Assembly (NCBI RefSeq): GCF_900129215.1 | Contig: NZ_FQUQ01000007.1 | Coordinates: forward strand, 304,699 to 368,698 | From: Pedobacter caeni | GTDB taxonomy: Bacteria; Bacteroidota; Bacteroidia; Sphingobacteriales; Sphingobacteriaceae | Direction of reading: 5' to 3' | DNA: 64,000 nt | In this document: positions 9,701-18,592 of the stretch, one piece after another | How the letters are laid out: every line of letters begins with the position of its first letter | Position numbering within the stretch: position 1 is the stretch's first letter | The notes under the pieces: generated by a model | Seen by the model: only the letters and a program-made list of their open reading frames with translations | What the model was told of the DNA's origin: nothing | The model's database searches: none | Position numbers and translations under genes: made by a program

Positions 9701-11809
9701 TTGGATAATAGTAAAATAAAGAGATATACGGTTACGGCCGCTTTGCCTTATACCAACGGACCGGTGCATATTGGACACTTAGCAGGTGTTTATTTGCCTG
9801 CGGATACCTACGTAAGGTACCTGCGTTCGAATAAAAGAGATGTGAAATTTATCTGTGGATCTGATGAAAATGGAGTTCCCATTACCCTTAAAGCTAAAAA
9901 GGAGGGGGTAACACCACAGGTTGTCGTTGATAAGTACCATAAAATCATCGGTGATTCTTTTAAAGAATTTGGTGTTTCCTTTGATATTTATCACCGGACC
10001 TCCTCTTTAATGCATCACCAGACTGCCTCCGACTTTTTTGAAAACCTCTATGATAAAGGGGTGTTTACGGAAGAGGTTACTGAGCAATATTATGATGAGA
10101 AAGCACAAACATTTCTTGCTGACAGGTACATTACCGGAACCTGTCCGAAATGTGGGAATGAAAATGCATATGGGGATCAATGTGAGAATTGTGGAAGTAC
10201 TTTAAATGCAACAGATCTGATTAATCCTAAGTCTACACTTTCAGGTGAACAGCCTGTAAGGAAAGAAACCAAAAACTGGTTTTTACCTTTGGATAAGTAT
10301 GAAGGGCAGCTTCGGGAATATATTGAAAGTCATAAGGAATGGAGACCGAACGTTTACGGACAATGTCAGTCCTGGTTGAATGCGGGATTACAGCCACGTG
10401 CGATGACAAGGGATCTGGATTGGGGGGTAAAAGTCCCTGTTAAAGATGCCGAGGGTAAAGTGCTATACGTTTGGTTCGATGCGCCTATCGGTTACATTTC
10501 TGCAACGAAAGAATTGTTTGAATATGCGCGTCTGGATGTCTGGAATCCTAAGGCTGAAGAATATTATATCAATAAAACAGGGTTAACAAAAGGAAACTGG
10601 GAAGACTACTGGAAAGATGAAGAGACAAAACTGGTACACTTCATTGGTAAAGACAACATCGTTTTTCATTGTGTGATCTTCCCTGCCATGTTAATGGCTC
10701 ATGGCGGTTATACCTTAGCAGATAATGTGCCGGCCAATGAATTCCTGAACCTGGAAGGTCAGAAGATTTCTACGTCTAAAAACTGGGCGGTCTGGTTAAA
10801 TGAATACCTGCTGGAGTTTAAGGATAAACAGGATGTATTACGTTATGTTTTAACAGCTACAGCCCCTGAAACTAAGGACAATGACTTTACCTGGAAAGAT
10901 TTTCAGGCCAGAAATAATAATGAATTGGTTGCCATATTAGGGAACTTTATTAATCGGGTTACGGTTTTAACGCATAAATATTTTGGAGGCAAGGTTCCTA
11001 TGCGTATGGAGGTTACTCCGGTTGATCAGGAGGTCCTGGATGAGCTTGCAGCCTTCCCGGCAAGAATTAGTGCATCGATAGAAAATTATCGTTTTAGAGA
11101 AGCGCTGTCGGAGGTGATGAACGTTGCGCGTCTGGGAAATAAATATCTGGCAGAAACGGAGCCCTGGAAGGTGATTAAAACAGATGAGGACAGGGTTCGG
11201 ACGATCTTAAATATCAGCTTGCAGATTGCAGCGAATATTGAGGTGTTGATTGAGCCATTCCTGCCTTTTACTGCTGATAAATTGATGAAAATGCTCAATT
11301 ATGGCGGTCATCAATGGGCAGATGCAGGACGGGCAGATCTGCTTCATCGTGGTCATCAGTTGAATGAGCCGCAACTATTATTCGAAAAGATTGAGGATGA
11401 AGAAGTACAGGCTCAGATTGACAAGCTGAACCAAAGCAAAGCAGACAATACCGCAAGTAATGCAGTTGTAGCCTCTGCTAAAGAAGATATTCAGTTCGAA
11501 CAGTTTGGTGCAATTGATATTCGTGTGGCGACGATTATAGCTGCTGAAAAGGTGGAGAAAACAAAGAAGTTATTAAAATTAACGCTTGATACCGGAATAG
11601 ATCAAAGAACTGTCGTATCTGGTATTGCTGAGTATTTTAAGCCGGAAGAGATTGTGGGTCAGCAGGTAAGCGTGGTTGTGAACCTTGCGCCAAGAGAAAT
11701 TAAAGGAATTTTATCACAAGGAATGATATTAATGTCTGAAAATTCAGAAGGAAAACTTACTTTTGTGGCTCCTATACAAAACCATGGTAATGGCAGCGTC
11801 ATTAAATAG
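9701..11809 (+). CDS. metG: methionyl-tRNA synthetase with C-terminal tRNA-binding domain
   Basis: Charges tRNA-Met in the cytoplasm. HIGH motif in GPVHIGHLAG, zinc knuckle with paired cysteines (CPKCGN and CENCGS), KMSKS-type loop KISTSKN, anticodon-binding helical domain, and a C-terminal EMAP-like tRNA-binding domain (about residues 600-702, FGAIDIRVATI). I place the start at TTG 9701 (reading MDNSKIKRYTVTAALPYTNG), giving 702 residues. The upstream ATG at 9659 would add 14 residues not typical of the family and lies upstream of the likely transcription start. The gene is divergent from ldcA and followed at once by tRNA-Arg. Confidence 0.95.
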   Translation: MDNSKIKRYTVTAALPYTNGPVHIGHLAGVYLPADTYVRYLRSNKRDVKFICGSDENGVPITLKAKKEGVTPQVVVDKYHKIIGDSFKEFGVSFDIYHRTSSLMHHQTASDFFENLYDKGVFTEEVTEQYYDEKAQTFLADRYITGTCPKCGNENAYGDQCENCGSTLNATDLINPKSTLSGEQPVRKETKNWFLPLDKYEGQLREYIESHKEWRPNVYGQCQSWLNAGLQPRAMTRDLDWGVKVPVKDAEGKVLYVWFDAPIGYISATKELFEYARLDVWNPKAEEYYINKTGLTKGNWEDYWKDEETKLVHFIGKDNIVFHCVIFPAMLMAHGGYTLADNVPANEFLNLEGQKISTSKNWAVWLNEYLLEFKDKQDVLRYVLTATAPETKDNDFTWKDFQARNNNELVAILGNFINRVTVLTHKYFGGKVPMRMEVTPVDQEVLDELAAFPARISASIENYRFREALSEVMNVARLGNKYLAETEPWKVIKTDEDRVRTILNISLQIAANIEVLIEPFLPFTADKLMKMLNYGGHQWADAGRADLLHRGHQLNEPQLLFEKIEDEEVQAQIDKLNQSKADNTASNAVVASAKEDIQFEQFGAIDIRVATIIAAEKVEKTKKLLKLTLDTGIDQRTVVSGIAEYFKPEEIVGQQVSVVVNLAPREIKGILSQGMILMSENSEGKLTFVAPIQNHGNGSVIK

Positions 11810-11814
11810 GTACT

Positions 11815-11886
11815 GGTCCCGTAGTTCAACGGATAGAATAGAAGTTTCCTAAACTTTAGATATGAGTTCGATTCTCGTCGGGACCA
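11815..11886 (+). tRNA. tRNA-Arg, anticodon CCU
   Basis: A full cloverleaf folds by hand. The acceptor GGTCCCG pairs with CGGGACC, and the D stem is GTTC/GAAT. The anticodon stem GAAGT/ACTTT frames loop TTCCTAA with anticodon CCT (11848-11850, decoding AGG). The T arm contains GTTCGATT-like TTCGATT. The discriminator is A and CCA is not encoded. It lies 5 bp after metG and is followed by its own terminator. Its last bases are repeated at 13348-13371. Confidence 0.95.
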
Positions 11887-11900
11887 CAACAAAAAAGCCA
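11877..11900 (+). repeat. 24-bp direct repeat, copy 1 (tRNA-Arg 3' end plus terminator arm)
   Basis: Twenty-four bases starting GTCGGGACCACAACAAAAAA are identical to 13348-13371. This copy covers the last 10 bases of tRNA-Arg (including the discriminator), the spacer, and the left arm of the terminator. The arrangement looks like an attachment site. Confidence 0.85.
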
Positions 11901-11920
11901 TTCGAAAGAGTGGCTTTTTT
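11891..11920 (+). terminator. terminator of metG/tRNA-Arg
   Basis: AAAAAAGCCA (11891-11900) pairs with TGGCTTTTTT (11911-11920), with an inner TTC/GAG stem and GAAA tetraloop. The left arm is part of the 24-bp repeat shared with 13348-13371. Confidence 0.9.
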
Positions 11921-12067
11921 GCATTATACATGATCAACTGCCCTGCCTATTATGTGGACTTCATATTTAGGGTAGGATGTTTACGTGTAGGAATTTGCAT
12001 CTCTTTTTGAGAAAAAAAACAGTTGATCTTGTTTATAGATTGGTTTAAATTTTGTAAATTTATTCTT

Positions 12068-13195
12068 ATGAAAAACAAAAACACTCTGATATTCGGGATG
12101 TTCTTTCTCGTTATGTTTCTATTCTCATGTAAAAAAGATAAATCAAAAGGTCCGGAAGTTAAACTTAAGGATAGAGTTTATATAGGTAGTAGCGATGGTA
12201 ATTTCTATGCATTGAATGCCACTAATGGAAATTTGATTTGGAAGTATCCAGCTAAAGATTTCTCTTATTCTAATCCGATTGTTGTAGGCGAAACGGTTTA
12301 TGCAGGGTCAATAGATGGGAATATGTATGCATTTGATGCTATCAATGGAGGTGTCAAATGGAAATTCTTTACTTCTACAGTTGGTATTGAGTCCAGTCCA
12401 GCAGTTGCTGATGGCATAATCTATTTTGGAAGTAATGATGGCTTTTTTTATGCTTTAAATGCCACGACCGGAGAACTTAAATGGAAAATGAAAACATCAA
12501 AAAATGTCAGTTCCAGTCCAGTTGTTGCGAATAATGTGGTTTATTTTGGGAGTTCAAGTGGCATCATGTATGCAGTAGCTGCTCGGACGGGAAATTTAAT
12601 TTGGAGCTACCAAACTGGGGATGTTATTGCTCAGTCCAGTCCAGCTTTAAGTAATGGTGTAATCTTTATCGGGAGTCGTGATAATCATTTATATGCTTTA
12701 AACGCGAACAATGGTAGTTTAAAGTGGAAATACTCTACAAATGGAATATCTATGGAGCAGGCTAGTCCTGTCGTAAATAATGGGATGGTATTTGTTGGAA
12801 GCTGGTATGGGGCAGGTGATTCTAGTATCGCTGGATCTTTGCTTGCTCTTGATGAGGTTACGGGTAAATTAAAGTGGGAGAACCTTAAGGGGATCGGAAT
12901 TGGCGGTCGTCTTTTTGTTTTAAACGGATTATTGTATGTATCTGCTGATGACGGATATTTTCATGCATTCAATGCCCTAACAGGAGTGGAATTATGGTCT
13001 AAGAATATACTTCCAAATGGTTCTGGGGCGGCTGGTGCTGATGGATTGGTATTTGTAGGTGCTGGGGGGTATAAGAATATTTATGCTTTTGATGCAAGAA
13101 CAGGAGACATTAAATGGAAGAATTCAGATATGTCTGGAATCTCTACCTCCACTCCATGTCTGATTGATTCTCGGGGTATTATTGTCCATCGTTAA
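12068..13195 (+). CDS. PQQ-like beta-propeller lipoprotein
   Basis: 375 residues from the ATG at 12068, chosen because it places a clean lipoprotein signal first (Cys21 in LFSCKKDK); the frame is open upstream to 12023. About seven repeats of the PQQ_2/BamB-type blade follow, each like YFGSNDGFFYALNATTGELK. Such propellers in Bacteroidetes are outer-membrane or periplasmic lipoproteins for binding or assembly. There are no enoyl or dehydrogenase residues of a quinoprotein enzyme that I can identify. It is the only gene in the islet between the two tRNA-Arg 3' repeats and looks AT-rich compared with its neighbours. Specific function unknown. Confidence 0.85.
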   Translation: MKNKNTLIFGMFFLVMFLFSCKKDKSKGPEVKLKDRVYIGSSDGNFYALNATNGNLIWKYPAKDFSYSNPIVVGETVYAGSIDGNMYAFDAINGGVKWKFFTSTVGIESSPAVADGIIYFGSNDGFFYALNATTGELKWKMKTSKNVSSSPVVANNVVYFGSSSGIMYAVAARTGNLIWSYQTGDVIAQSSPALSNGVIFIGSRDNHLYALNANNGSLKWKYSTNGISMEQASPVVNNGMVFVGSWYGAGDSSIAGSLLALDEVTGKLKWENLKGIGIGGRLFVLNGLLYVSADDGYFHAFNALTGVELWSKNILPNGSGAAGADGLVFVGAGGYKNIYAFDARTGDIKWKNSDMSGISTSTPCLIDSRGIIVHR

Positions 13196-13347
13196 ATAGG
13201 AAAATCTTATTGAGTAGTAATGTCCTTGGTGGAAAATCTGATGAGGTTATAGGGGTAAATAAAAGGGAAACTTAATTTGATTAAACCTGACGAGCTGTGG
13301 CTTGTTTTGACGCCAATTGATCCCAGAAGACCAGTGTTTTTTCTATT

Positions 13348-13371
13348 GTCGGGACCACAACAAAAAAGCCA
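13348..13371 (+). repeat. 24-bp direct repeat, copy 2 (tRNA-Arg 3' fragment)
   Basis: Identical to 11877-11900. Upstream of this copy the sequence no longer resembles tRNA, so it is a detached 3' fragment. Downstream, a terminator of the same layout follows (GCCA, ten bases, TGGCTTTTTT). Confidence 0.85.
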
Positions 13372-13391
13372 ACTTTAAAGTTGGCTTTTTT
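13362..13391. terminator. bidirectional terminator, 30-bp perfect palindrome
   Basis: Arms 13362-13376 and 13377-13391 are perfectly complementary over 15 bp, with A6 and T6 ends. It lies between the convergent propeller gene and the barrel gene ending at 13419. Confidence 0.9.
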
Positions 13392-13418
13392 GTTTAAAAA
13401 GGTTGAGTAAGCTGATGA

Positions 13419-14078
13419 TTAAAAAGTAAAACCAACACCTACTGACAATACTCTGTTTTTTACTTTAACATCAGATTCCTGGCTAATGCTACTCAAGCCC
13501 AAACCATAACCTGCATGAATGTTAAAGCCATTACTTAATTGATAACCTCCTAAAAAGTTTACTCCGAAGTCTCCACGTTTGTGGCTGCCGTCTTTTCCAA
13601 ATTCAACATCTTCGGATGTTGATACTTTTAGTTTTTGTCCATCTTGTGTTACAGTTCCTTCTGTTTTATTTTTACCTGAAATTGCATAACCATAATATGG
13701 TCCTGCACCTATGAAGACTTTGCCATCTCCAACAGGGAAGTTCGCCAGAACATTTACTGGAACCTCAATATACCAGACATTGGATTTTACAGTTCCTTCT
13801 ATTTTTGCTCCACTTTCAGTCTGACTATCGCTTGTTTTAAAGCCTTTGCCTAAAAAAGTGATACCTGGTTGAATAGAGAATATCTCTCCAACTGGTATGT
13901 CTGCTGTACCACCTACATAGAAAGAGGTATTCATTTTAATATCAGTTTCTGTTTTTTCAGAAATCGATACTGTAGGGAAAGCTACTCCGGCTTTAACACC
14001 GAATCTAACCTGGTTGTCTTGTGCGGAAGCAGTCAGGGCTGCACTTGCAATTGTTAATGATAGTAATAGTTTTTTCAT
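13419..14078 (-). CDS. outer-membrane beta-barrel protein (porin/PorT-like family)
   Basis: 219 residues from the ATG at 14078, which begins a typical signal peptide (MKKLLLSLTIASAALTASAQ); an upstream start at 14099 would precede the predicted transcription start. The mature protein has alternating amphipathic strands, Gly-rich turns (VRFGVKAGVAFPTVSI, GINFLGGYQLSNGFNIHAGYG) and a C-terminal Phe (VGVGFTF). This fits the small eight-stranded OMP_b-brl group. The cargo or function of these barrels is mostly unknown. Single gene with its own promoter and shared terminator. Confidence 0.9.
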   Translation of the reverse strand: MKKLLLSLTIASAALTASAQDNQVRFGVKAGVAFPTVSISEKTETDIKMNTSFYVGGTADIPVGEIFSIQPGITFLGKGFKTSDSQTESGAKIEGTVKSNVWYIEVPVNVLANFPVGDGKVFIGAGPYYGYAISGKNKTEGTVTQDGQKLKVSTSEDVEFGKDGSHKRGDFGVNFLGGYQLSNGFNIHAGYGLGLSSISQESDVKVKNRVLSVGVGFTF

Positions 14079-14096
14079 ATACGCTAAATTTTTGCC

Positions 14097-14104
14097 CAAA
14101 TATA
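14097..14104 (-). promoter_or_regulatory. -7 element for the barrel gene
   Basis: On the minus strand the sequence is TATATTTG, an exact TAnnTTTG match 18 bases before the ATG at 14078, giving a very short leader. I see no clear -33 element. Confidence 0.55.
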
Positions 14105-14346
14105 TGTAAAAATGTTTGTCGTATTATCTCTTGGTGTTATTTATTTTAAAATAAGGTATTGTTTGTTGCTTTGTTTATAGCTAAGCGTAATTTTTGTAGT
14201 GCTAATAGGATTTAATGATAAGATTTTTTGTGGGTTAGCTAAATAAAAACGGTCCTGAACAAGAAAAAATGTTTCTTTCTTCTAAGTAGAACAGAGATGC
14301 ATCTGTTTTTTATATTAAAAGTATAAATTGCAAATAAATTAGCATC

Positions 14347-15804
14347 ATGGAATATATCCTTGGAATAGACATCGGAACAGGAAGTACAAAAGCGGTTGCA
14401 CTTAACCTGAATTATGAGCCTATAGATTCAGTTCAGGAATATTACTCCTCTGATTCACCAAAACCAGGTTATAGTGAACAAGATCCCGAAGTGATTTGGA
14501 CTGCTTTTAAGGACTGTGTCAGGAAGATGACGAGCCGGATGGGCTGCGATCCCCAGGTTATTGGTCTGAGTAGCGCAATGCACAGTTTAATCAGTGTGGA
14601 TGAAAATGGTGTTCCTCTGGCACCAATGATGACCTGGGCGGATTCCAGAAGTTCTTTAGTGGCCACAAGAATAAGATCCTCTGATGCAGGAATGAAAATT
14701 TATAGGACGACAGGAACACCGATTCATGCCATGTCCCCCCTTTGTAAGATGGTATGGCTGGCTGAGCATGAGCCGGAGTTGTTCGATCATACCTATAAGT
14801 TCATTTCGATTAAGGAGTATATCTGGTATCAATTGTTTAAAGAATTTAAAATAGACCACTCTATTGCTTCCTGTACAGGATTATTTGATGTAGAGCAATT
14901 GGTTTGGAGTACAGATGCCCTGCTCATGGCAAAAATCTCTGCCGGGCATCTGTCTGTACCTGTCAGTACCAGTTATAGCAGGAAGAATGCTGCCGGCGTG
15001 ATGTATGTGATCGGTGCCAGTGACGGTTGTCTGGCAAATCTTGGCAGTGATGCCAATGAACCCGGAGTTGCAGCGCTCACTATTGGTACAAGTGGTGCCC
15101 TTCGGATTTCTGGAAAAAAACCAATCTTCAATGAGCAAACGATGAATTTCAGCTACTTGCTGGATGAGCGGACTTATATTTGCGGAGGTCCGGTAAACAA
15201 TGGAGGAATAGCGCTTCAGTGGTTTCTTAAAAATTCTCTGGCTAAAGAAGAATTGTCTGCCGGGGATTATGTTTCATTCTTTGAAAAGGTAAAGGCTGCC
15301 ACAGCGGGAAGTAAGGGCCTGATTTTTCTTCCTTACCTTACCGGAGAACGTGCACCGATATGGGACTCAGAAAGCTGTGGTACTTTTTTTGGCCTTCGGC
15401 TTTTTCATCGGCAGGAGCATTTTTCCCGTGCTGTTCTTGAAGGTATTTGTTATGCATTGAATGATGTCCTCCTTGCAGTAGCGCCTTATGCTGAAGAGAT
15501 CAGACAAATCAATGTGAGTGGTGGATTTGTGCATTCCAGAATATGGATGGAAATCTTAGCAGATATTACCGGAAAAGAAATCGTGTTGCTTCAAACAGAG
15601 GATGCTTCAGCCATTGGCGCCGCTTATCTGGCAGTAAAAGCTGCGGGTCTGAGTGAAGGCTACCCCTCATCTACAAAAAAGAGGGAAACGATTCAACCAA
15701 ATCCGGAGCATCATGAGACCTACAGAAAGATCTTTGAGATCTATCAGCAATTATACCCGAATCTCAGGGAGCATATGCATCAGCTCCGGCATCTGAATCT
15801 TTAA
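14347..15804 (+). CDS. FGGY-family carbohydrate kinase (probable gluconokinase)
   Basis: A 485-residue cytoplasmic sugar kinase. The ATP phosphate-binding loop GIDIGTGSTKAVAL is at the N terminus; the sugar-binding region SAMHSLISVDENGVPL and catalytic-side TWADSRS follow. The C-terminal FGGY half contains LPYLTGERAPIWD, GGFVHSRIW and EDASAIGAAYLAVKA. Length is normal. Bacteroidetes relatives are usually named gluconokinase, but xylulose or another sugar is possible because FGGY substrate cannot be read from motifs alone. No sugar-pathway neighbour is present to decide. Confidence 0.88.
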   Translation: MEYILGIDIGTGSTKAVALNLNYEPIDSVQEYYSSDSPKPGYSEQDPEVIWTAFKDCVRKMTSRMGCDPQVIGLSSAMHSLISVDENGVPLAPMMTWADSRSSLVATRIRSSDAGMKIYRTTGTPIHAMSPLCKMVWLAEHEPELFDHTYKFISIKEYIWYQLFKEFKIDHSIASCTGLFDVEQLVWSTDALLMAKISAGHLSVPVSTSYSRKNAAGVMYVIGASDGCLANLGSDANEPGVAALTIGTSGALRISGKKPIFNEQTMNFSYLLDERTYICGGPVNNGGIALQWFLKNSLAKEELSAGDYVSFFEKVKAATAGSKGLIFLPYLTGERAPIWDSESCGTFFGLRLFHRQEHFSRAVLEGICYALNDVLLAVAPYAEEIRQINVSGGFVHSRIWMEILADITGKEIVLLQTEDASAIGAAYLAVKAAGLSEGYPSSTKKRETIQPNPEHHETYRKIFEIYQQLYPNLREHMHQLRHLNL

Positions 15805-16131
15805 TGATTAGAATTTCATTTTTTCTTACTGATTTTTCTCTTTACAGGTCTATCTTTTCAGACAACTGACTGTTCGGAATGACAGTGGAGAATGCTTATG
15901 ATGGATGTTTTATTTAAAACAGTTCTAAATAGAAGTAGGGGAAAACCTGGAGTTATGATAATTCTATATAGTAAGGGCGCATCAGGCCGCTTGCAAGAGA
16001 AAGGAACGACAAAGATATGGCATAATTATACTCCCCCTAATACTATAATAAAGAACCTGGCAGTTCGTACCTGCCAGGTTTACCCTCAACTAAATGAGGA
16101 TTTCTCCTAAATCGATTATTATCTAAAAGCA
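15805..16131. other. gene-free interval with a leader hairpin
   Basis: 327 bases between the kinase and the large barrel gene. A 72-codon frame at 15892-16110 has no recognisable content and an atypical composition, so I do not call it. The only clear structure is the 10-bp stem-loop at 16054-16080. Confidence 0.5.
16054..16080 (+). promoter_or_regulatory. 10-bp perfect stem-loop upstream of TonB-like barrel gene
   Basis: AACCTGGCAG (16054-16063) and CTGCCAGGTT (16071-16080) form a perfect stem with a 7-base loop. No T-run follows (TACCCTC), so it is a poor terminator. It ends 51 bases before the ATG at 16132 and could be a leader structure or operator. Confidence 0.45.
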
Positions 16132-18579
16132 ATGCAAATTAAAACATTTTTTGTTACAGGCATTCTCTGTGCCTTTATATTTTTCGCGCGGGCTCAGGCT
16201 CAGTCTCACCGCATTACCGGCCGGCTGGTAGATGAAAAGGAGAAACCTGTAGGATATGCAGGGATTTATCTACTTAAATCTCAGGACTCCCTGAAGGTGA
16301 CCACAGCGATGACTGATTCTCTGGGATACTTCCAACTGAATGAAGTCCCTAAAGGGAGCTACAAAGTCAGGATCACCTATGTAGGTTATTTAAACTATAC
16401 CAGTCATTTGTTAGATTTAGGAGGGCCACATCAGGTTCTTTCATTGGGAAACATTAAGTTGCTGGAAGACCGTCGCGTTCTTCGAACAGTAGAAATTGCA
16501 GCGTCCAGACCCTTAATTGAGCAAGGCCTCGACCGAATGGTGATGAACATAGAAAACAGCATTTTGAGTCAGGGGAGTACAGCCCTGGAATTATTGTCAA
16601 AAGCTCCGGGCGTGACTGTTGATGACAAAGGCGAAATCAGCCTGAAAGGCAGGCCCGGGACCACGGTAATGATCAATGGAAAGCCGACTTACTTGTCGGG
16701 AAGCCAATTGGCCAACCTGCTTCGTGGCACCTCTTCAAATACAGTATCACGAATTGAAATCATGGCAAACCCATCGTCACGCTATGATGCTGCCGGAAAA
16801 GGGGGCATCATCAACATTCTGTTAAAGAAAAATGTGAAAACAGGCTTAAATGGAAATATTTCTGCCAATGGGGGAGCAGGGAGAGGAGCGCGCCTTGGAG
16901 CTGGAGGCGATCTGAACTACCGGACAGAAAAACTAAACCTCTTTGGAAGTTATAATTACTTTTTTCAGAATTTAAAAGGGTATACGAGCGTAGAACGCAC
17001 ATTCTTTTCCGACCAGTCGGCTGCGCAAATCCCTTCCCGGATTTCCAGGCAGGAGACAGTAGAAACCGCGAAACTCCGTTCTCAGAATTTCCGCGCCGGA
17101 CTGGACCTGTTCCTCAATGAAAAAAATACACTTGGATTTCTGATCAATGGTGGGGTAGGGAAATATCCTACACTGCAAACGACAGGAAATGGGCTGTACC
17201 ACGGGAATGGTAAGGGGCTTTTATGGGATGCGCGAACGCTTACAGAAGGAAAAGAACGTTGGGAGGATATGCTTTATAATATAAACTACCTGCATCGTTT
17301 TGATGATAAAGGACATGAACTCACGCTGGACATGGATTATGTGAGTCATTTTTCTAAAATGGATCAACAACTGGACACAAGGTACATGGATCCTTCAGGA
17401 GCAGCGCTCCGGGCTCCAGGTTCCAGACGTGGTGATCTGCCCTCCAATAATGATATTTATGTAGCTAAACTGGATTATGCTTTACCTTTAGGAAGTACAG
17501 GTAAATTAGAAACCGGCTGGAAAGGGAGTTATGTACAAACGGAAAACAACCTTAAGTATGATACTTTAAAGAATGAAACTTATCTGCCGGATGCCGGAAC
17601 CAGCAACCATTTCAAGTACAAAGAACAGATACAGGCAGGGTATGTTAACCTGAAGCAGGCTTTTGGGAAGTTTAGCTTTCAAATAGGCCTTCGTGGGGAA
17701 TATACGCATACCAAAGGTCATCAGATTACGACCGATTCTTTGGTAACCAGATCATATTTTAAAGTATTTCCGAGCATCTTCCTGAATCAGGAGCTGACTG
17801 AAAATCATAAACTACAGATCGGTTACAGTAAAAGAATTGAACGTCCTAGTTATTGGGACCTGAATCCATTTAGGGTTTATGTAGATCCCTTTAGTTATGA
17901 AGAAGGAAATCCTTACCTACACCCTGCAATCGTGAATTCCTTTGAATTCGGATATAGCTTCAGGTCAAAATATCATGCCAATTTAAGCTATAGCCGCAGC
18001 GATAACGTGATCAGTAACATTGTCGGTGGTTCAGGGGAACAGAACATGACCTTTTTGAAACCTGAAAACCTGGCCACTTTTGTCAATTATGGTTTAAGTA
18101 TCACTGGTTCAACGAATTTTACCTCCTGGTGGACCGGGACTCAGTTTGCCAACCTGTTTCGCAATGAATTTAAGGCAGATGACAATGGGAGACAGACGGT
18201 ATTAAAAGAAACGAGTTTCAGGTTTGACACTCAAAACTCTTTTAAAGTAGCTGAGAGCTGGAAAATTGAACTCAATGGGCTATACCGCTCAAAAGAACTG
18301 TCTGGTGTATTTACCACCAGGGGCTATTATATGATTTCTGCCGGTGCGAAAAAGGAGCTGATGAAAGGCAAGGCAAGTGTAAACCTGATGGTGAACGACA
18401 TTTTTAAAAGTGCCGAATATAAATATTCGGCCAATTATGGGGGAATTAAAACTTATAGTTATGAACGCCCCGATAGTCGTTCTGTGATTCTTTCCTTCTC
18501 TTATCGTTTTGGTTCAGGCCCTTCTGCCGAAAAGGTACGTAGTACAGGAAGTCAGGAACTTAAAGACAGGATAAAATAA
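16132..18579 (+). CDS. TonB-receptor-like outer-membrane protein (OMP_b-brl_3 type)
   Basis: 815 residues. Signal peptide ends around RAQAQ (residue 24). A carboxypeptidase-regulatory-like domain follows (about 25-115: ITGRLVDEKEKPVGYAGIYL), then a plug-like domain (about 120-230: APGVTVDDKGEISLKGRPGT) and a large barrel with the family block GYSKRIERPSYWDLNPF and EGNPYLHPA. This family resembles TonB-dependent receptors but usually lacks a SusD partner; substrates are unknown. It converges with a Fur-like gene 13 bp away. The nearby ECF sigma/anti-sigma genes could regulate it, though this is inference. Confidence 0.93.
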   Translation: MQIKTFFVTGILCAFIFFARAQAQSHRITGRLVDEKEKPVGYAGIYLLKSQDSLKVTTAMTDSLGYFQLNEVPKGSYKVRITYVGYLNYTSHLLDLGGPHQVLSLGNIKLLEDRRVLRTVEIAASRPLIEQGLDRMVMNIENSILSQGSTALELLSKAPGVTVDDKGEISLKGRPGTTVMINGKPTYLSGSQLANLLRGTSSNTVSRIEIMANPSSRYDAAGKGGIINILLKKNVKTGLNGNISANGGAGRGARLGAGGDLNYRTEKLNLFGSYNYFFQNLKGYTSVERTFFSDQSAAQIPSRISRQETVETAKLRSQNFRAGLDLFLNEKNTLGFLINGGVGKYPTLQTTGNGLYHGNGKGLLWDARTLTEGKERWEDMLYNINYLHRFDDKGHELTLDMDYVSHFSKMDQQLDTRYMDPSGAALRAPGSRRGDLPSNNDIYVAKLDYALPLGSTGKLETGWKGSYVQTENNLKYDTLKNETYLPDAGTSNHFKYKEQIQAGYVNLKQAFGKFSFQIGLRGEYTHTKGHQITTDSLVTRSYFKVFPSIFLNQELTENHKLQIGYSKRIERPSYWDLNPFRVYVDPFSYEEGNPYLHPAIVNSFEFGYSFRSKYHANLSYSRSDNVISNIVGGSGEQNMTFLKPENLATFVNYGLSITGSTNFTSWWTGTQFANLFRNEFKADDNGRQTVLKETSFRFDTQNSFKVAESWKIELNGLYRSKELSGVFTTRGYYMISAGAKKELMKGKASVNLMVNDIFKSAEYKYSANYGGIKTYSYERPDSRSVILSFSYRFGSGPSAEKVRSTGSQELKDRIK

Positions 18580-18592
18580 GATGACAGGAGGG

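Noticed and set aside
11901..13347. Integrase or recombinase expected for a tRNA-linked element
   Set aside because: None is present in any frame; only the propeller lipoprotein gene is supported, so mobility is not claimed.
13266..13379. Short frame reading PDELWLVLTPIDPRRP, slightly reminiscent of an IS5-type transposase start
   Set aside because: Only about 15 residues of resemblance, no start, crosses the tRNA repeat; no other transposase trace.
15892..16110. 72-codon frame in the gap before the large barrel gene
   Set aside because: No recognisable motif, unusual composition, and it covers the hairpin region; chance frame.
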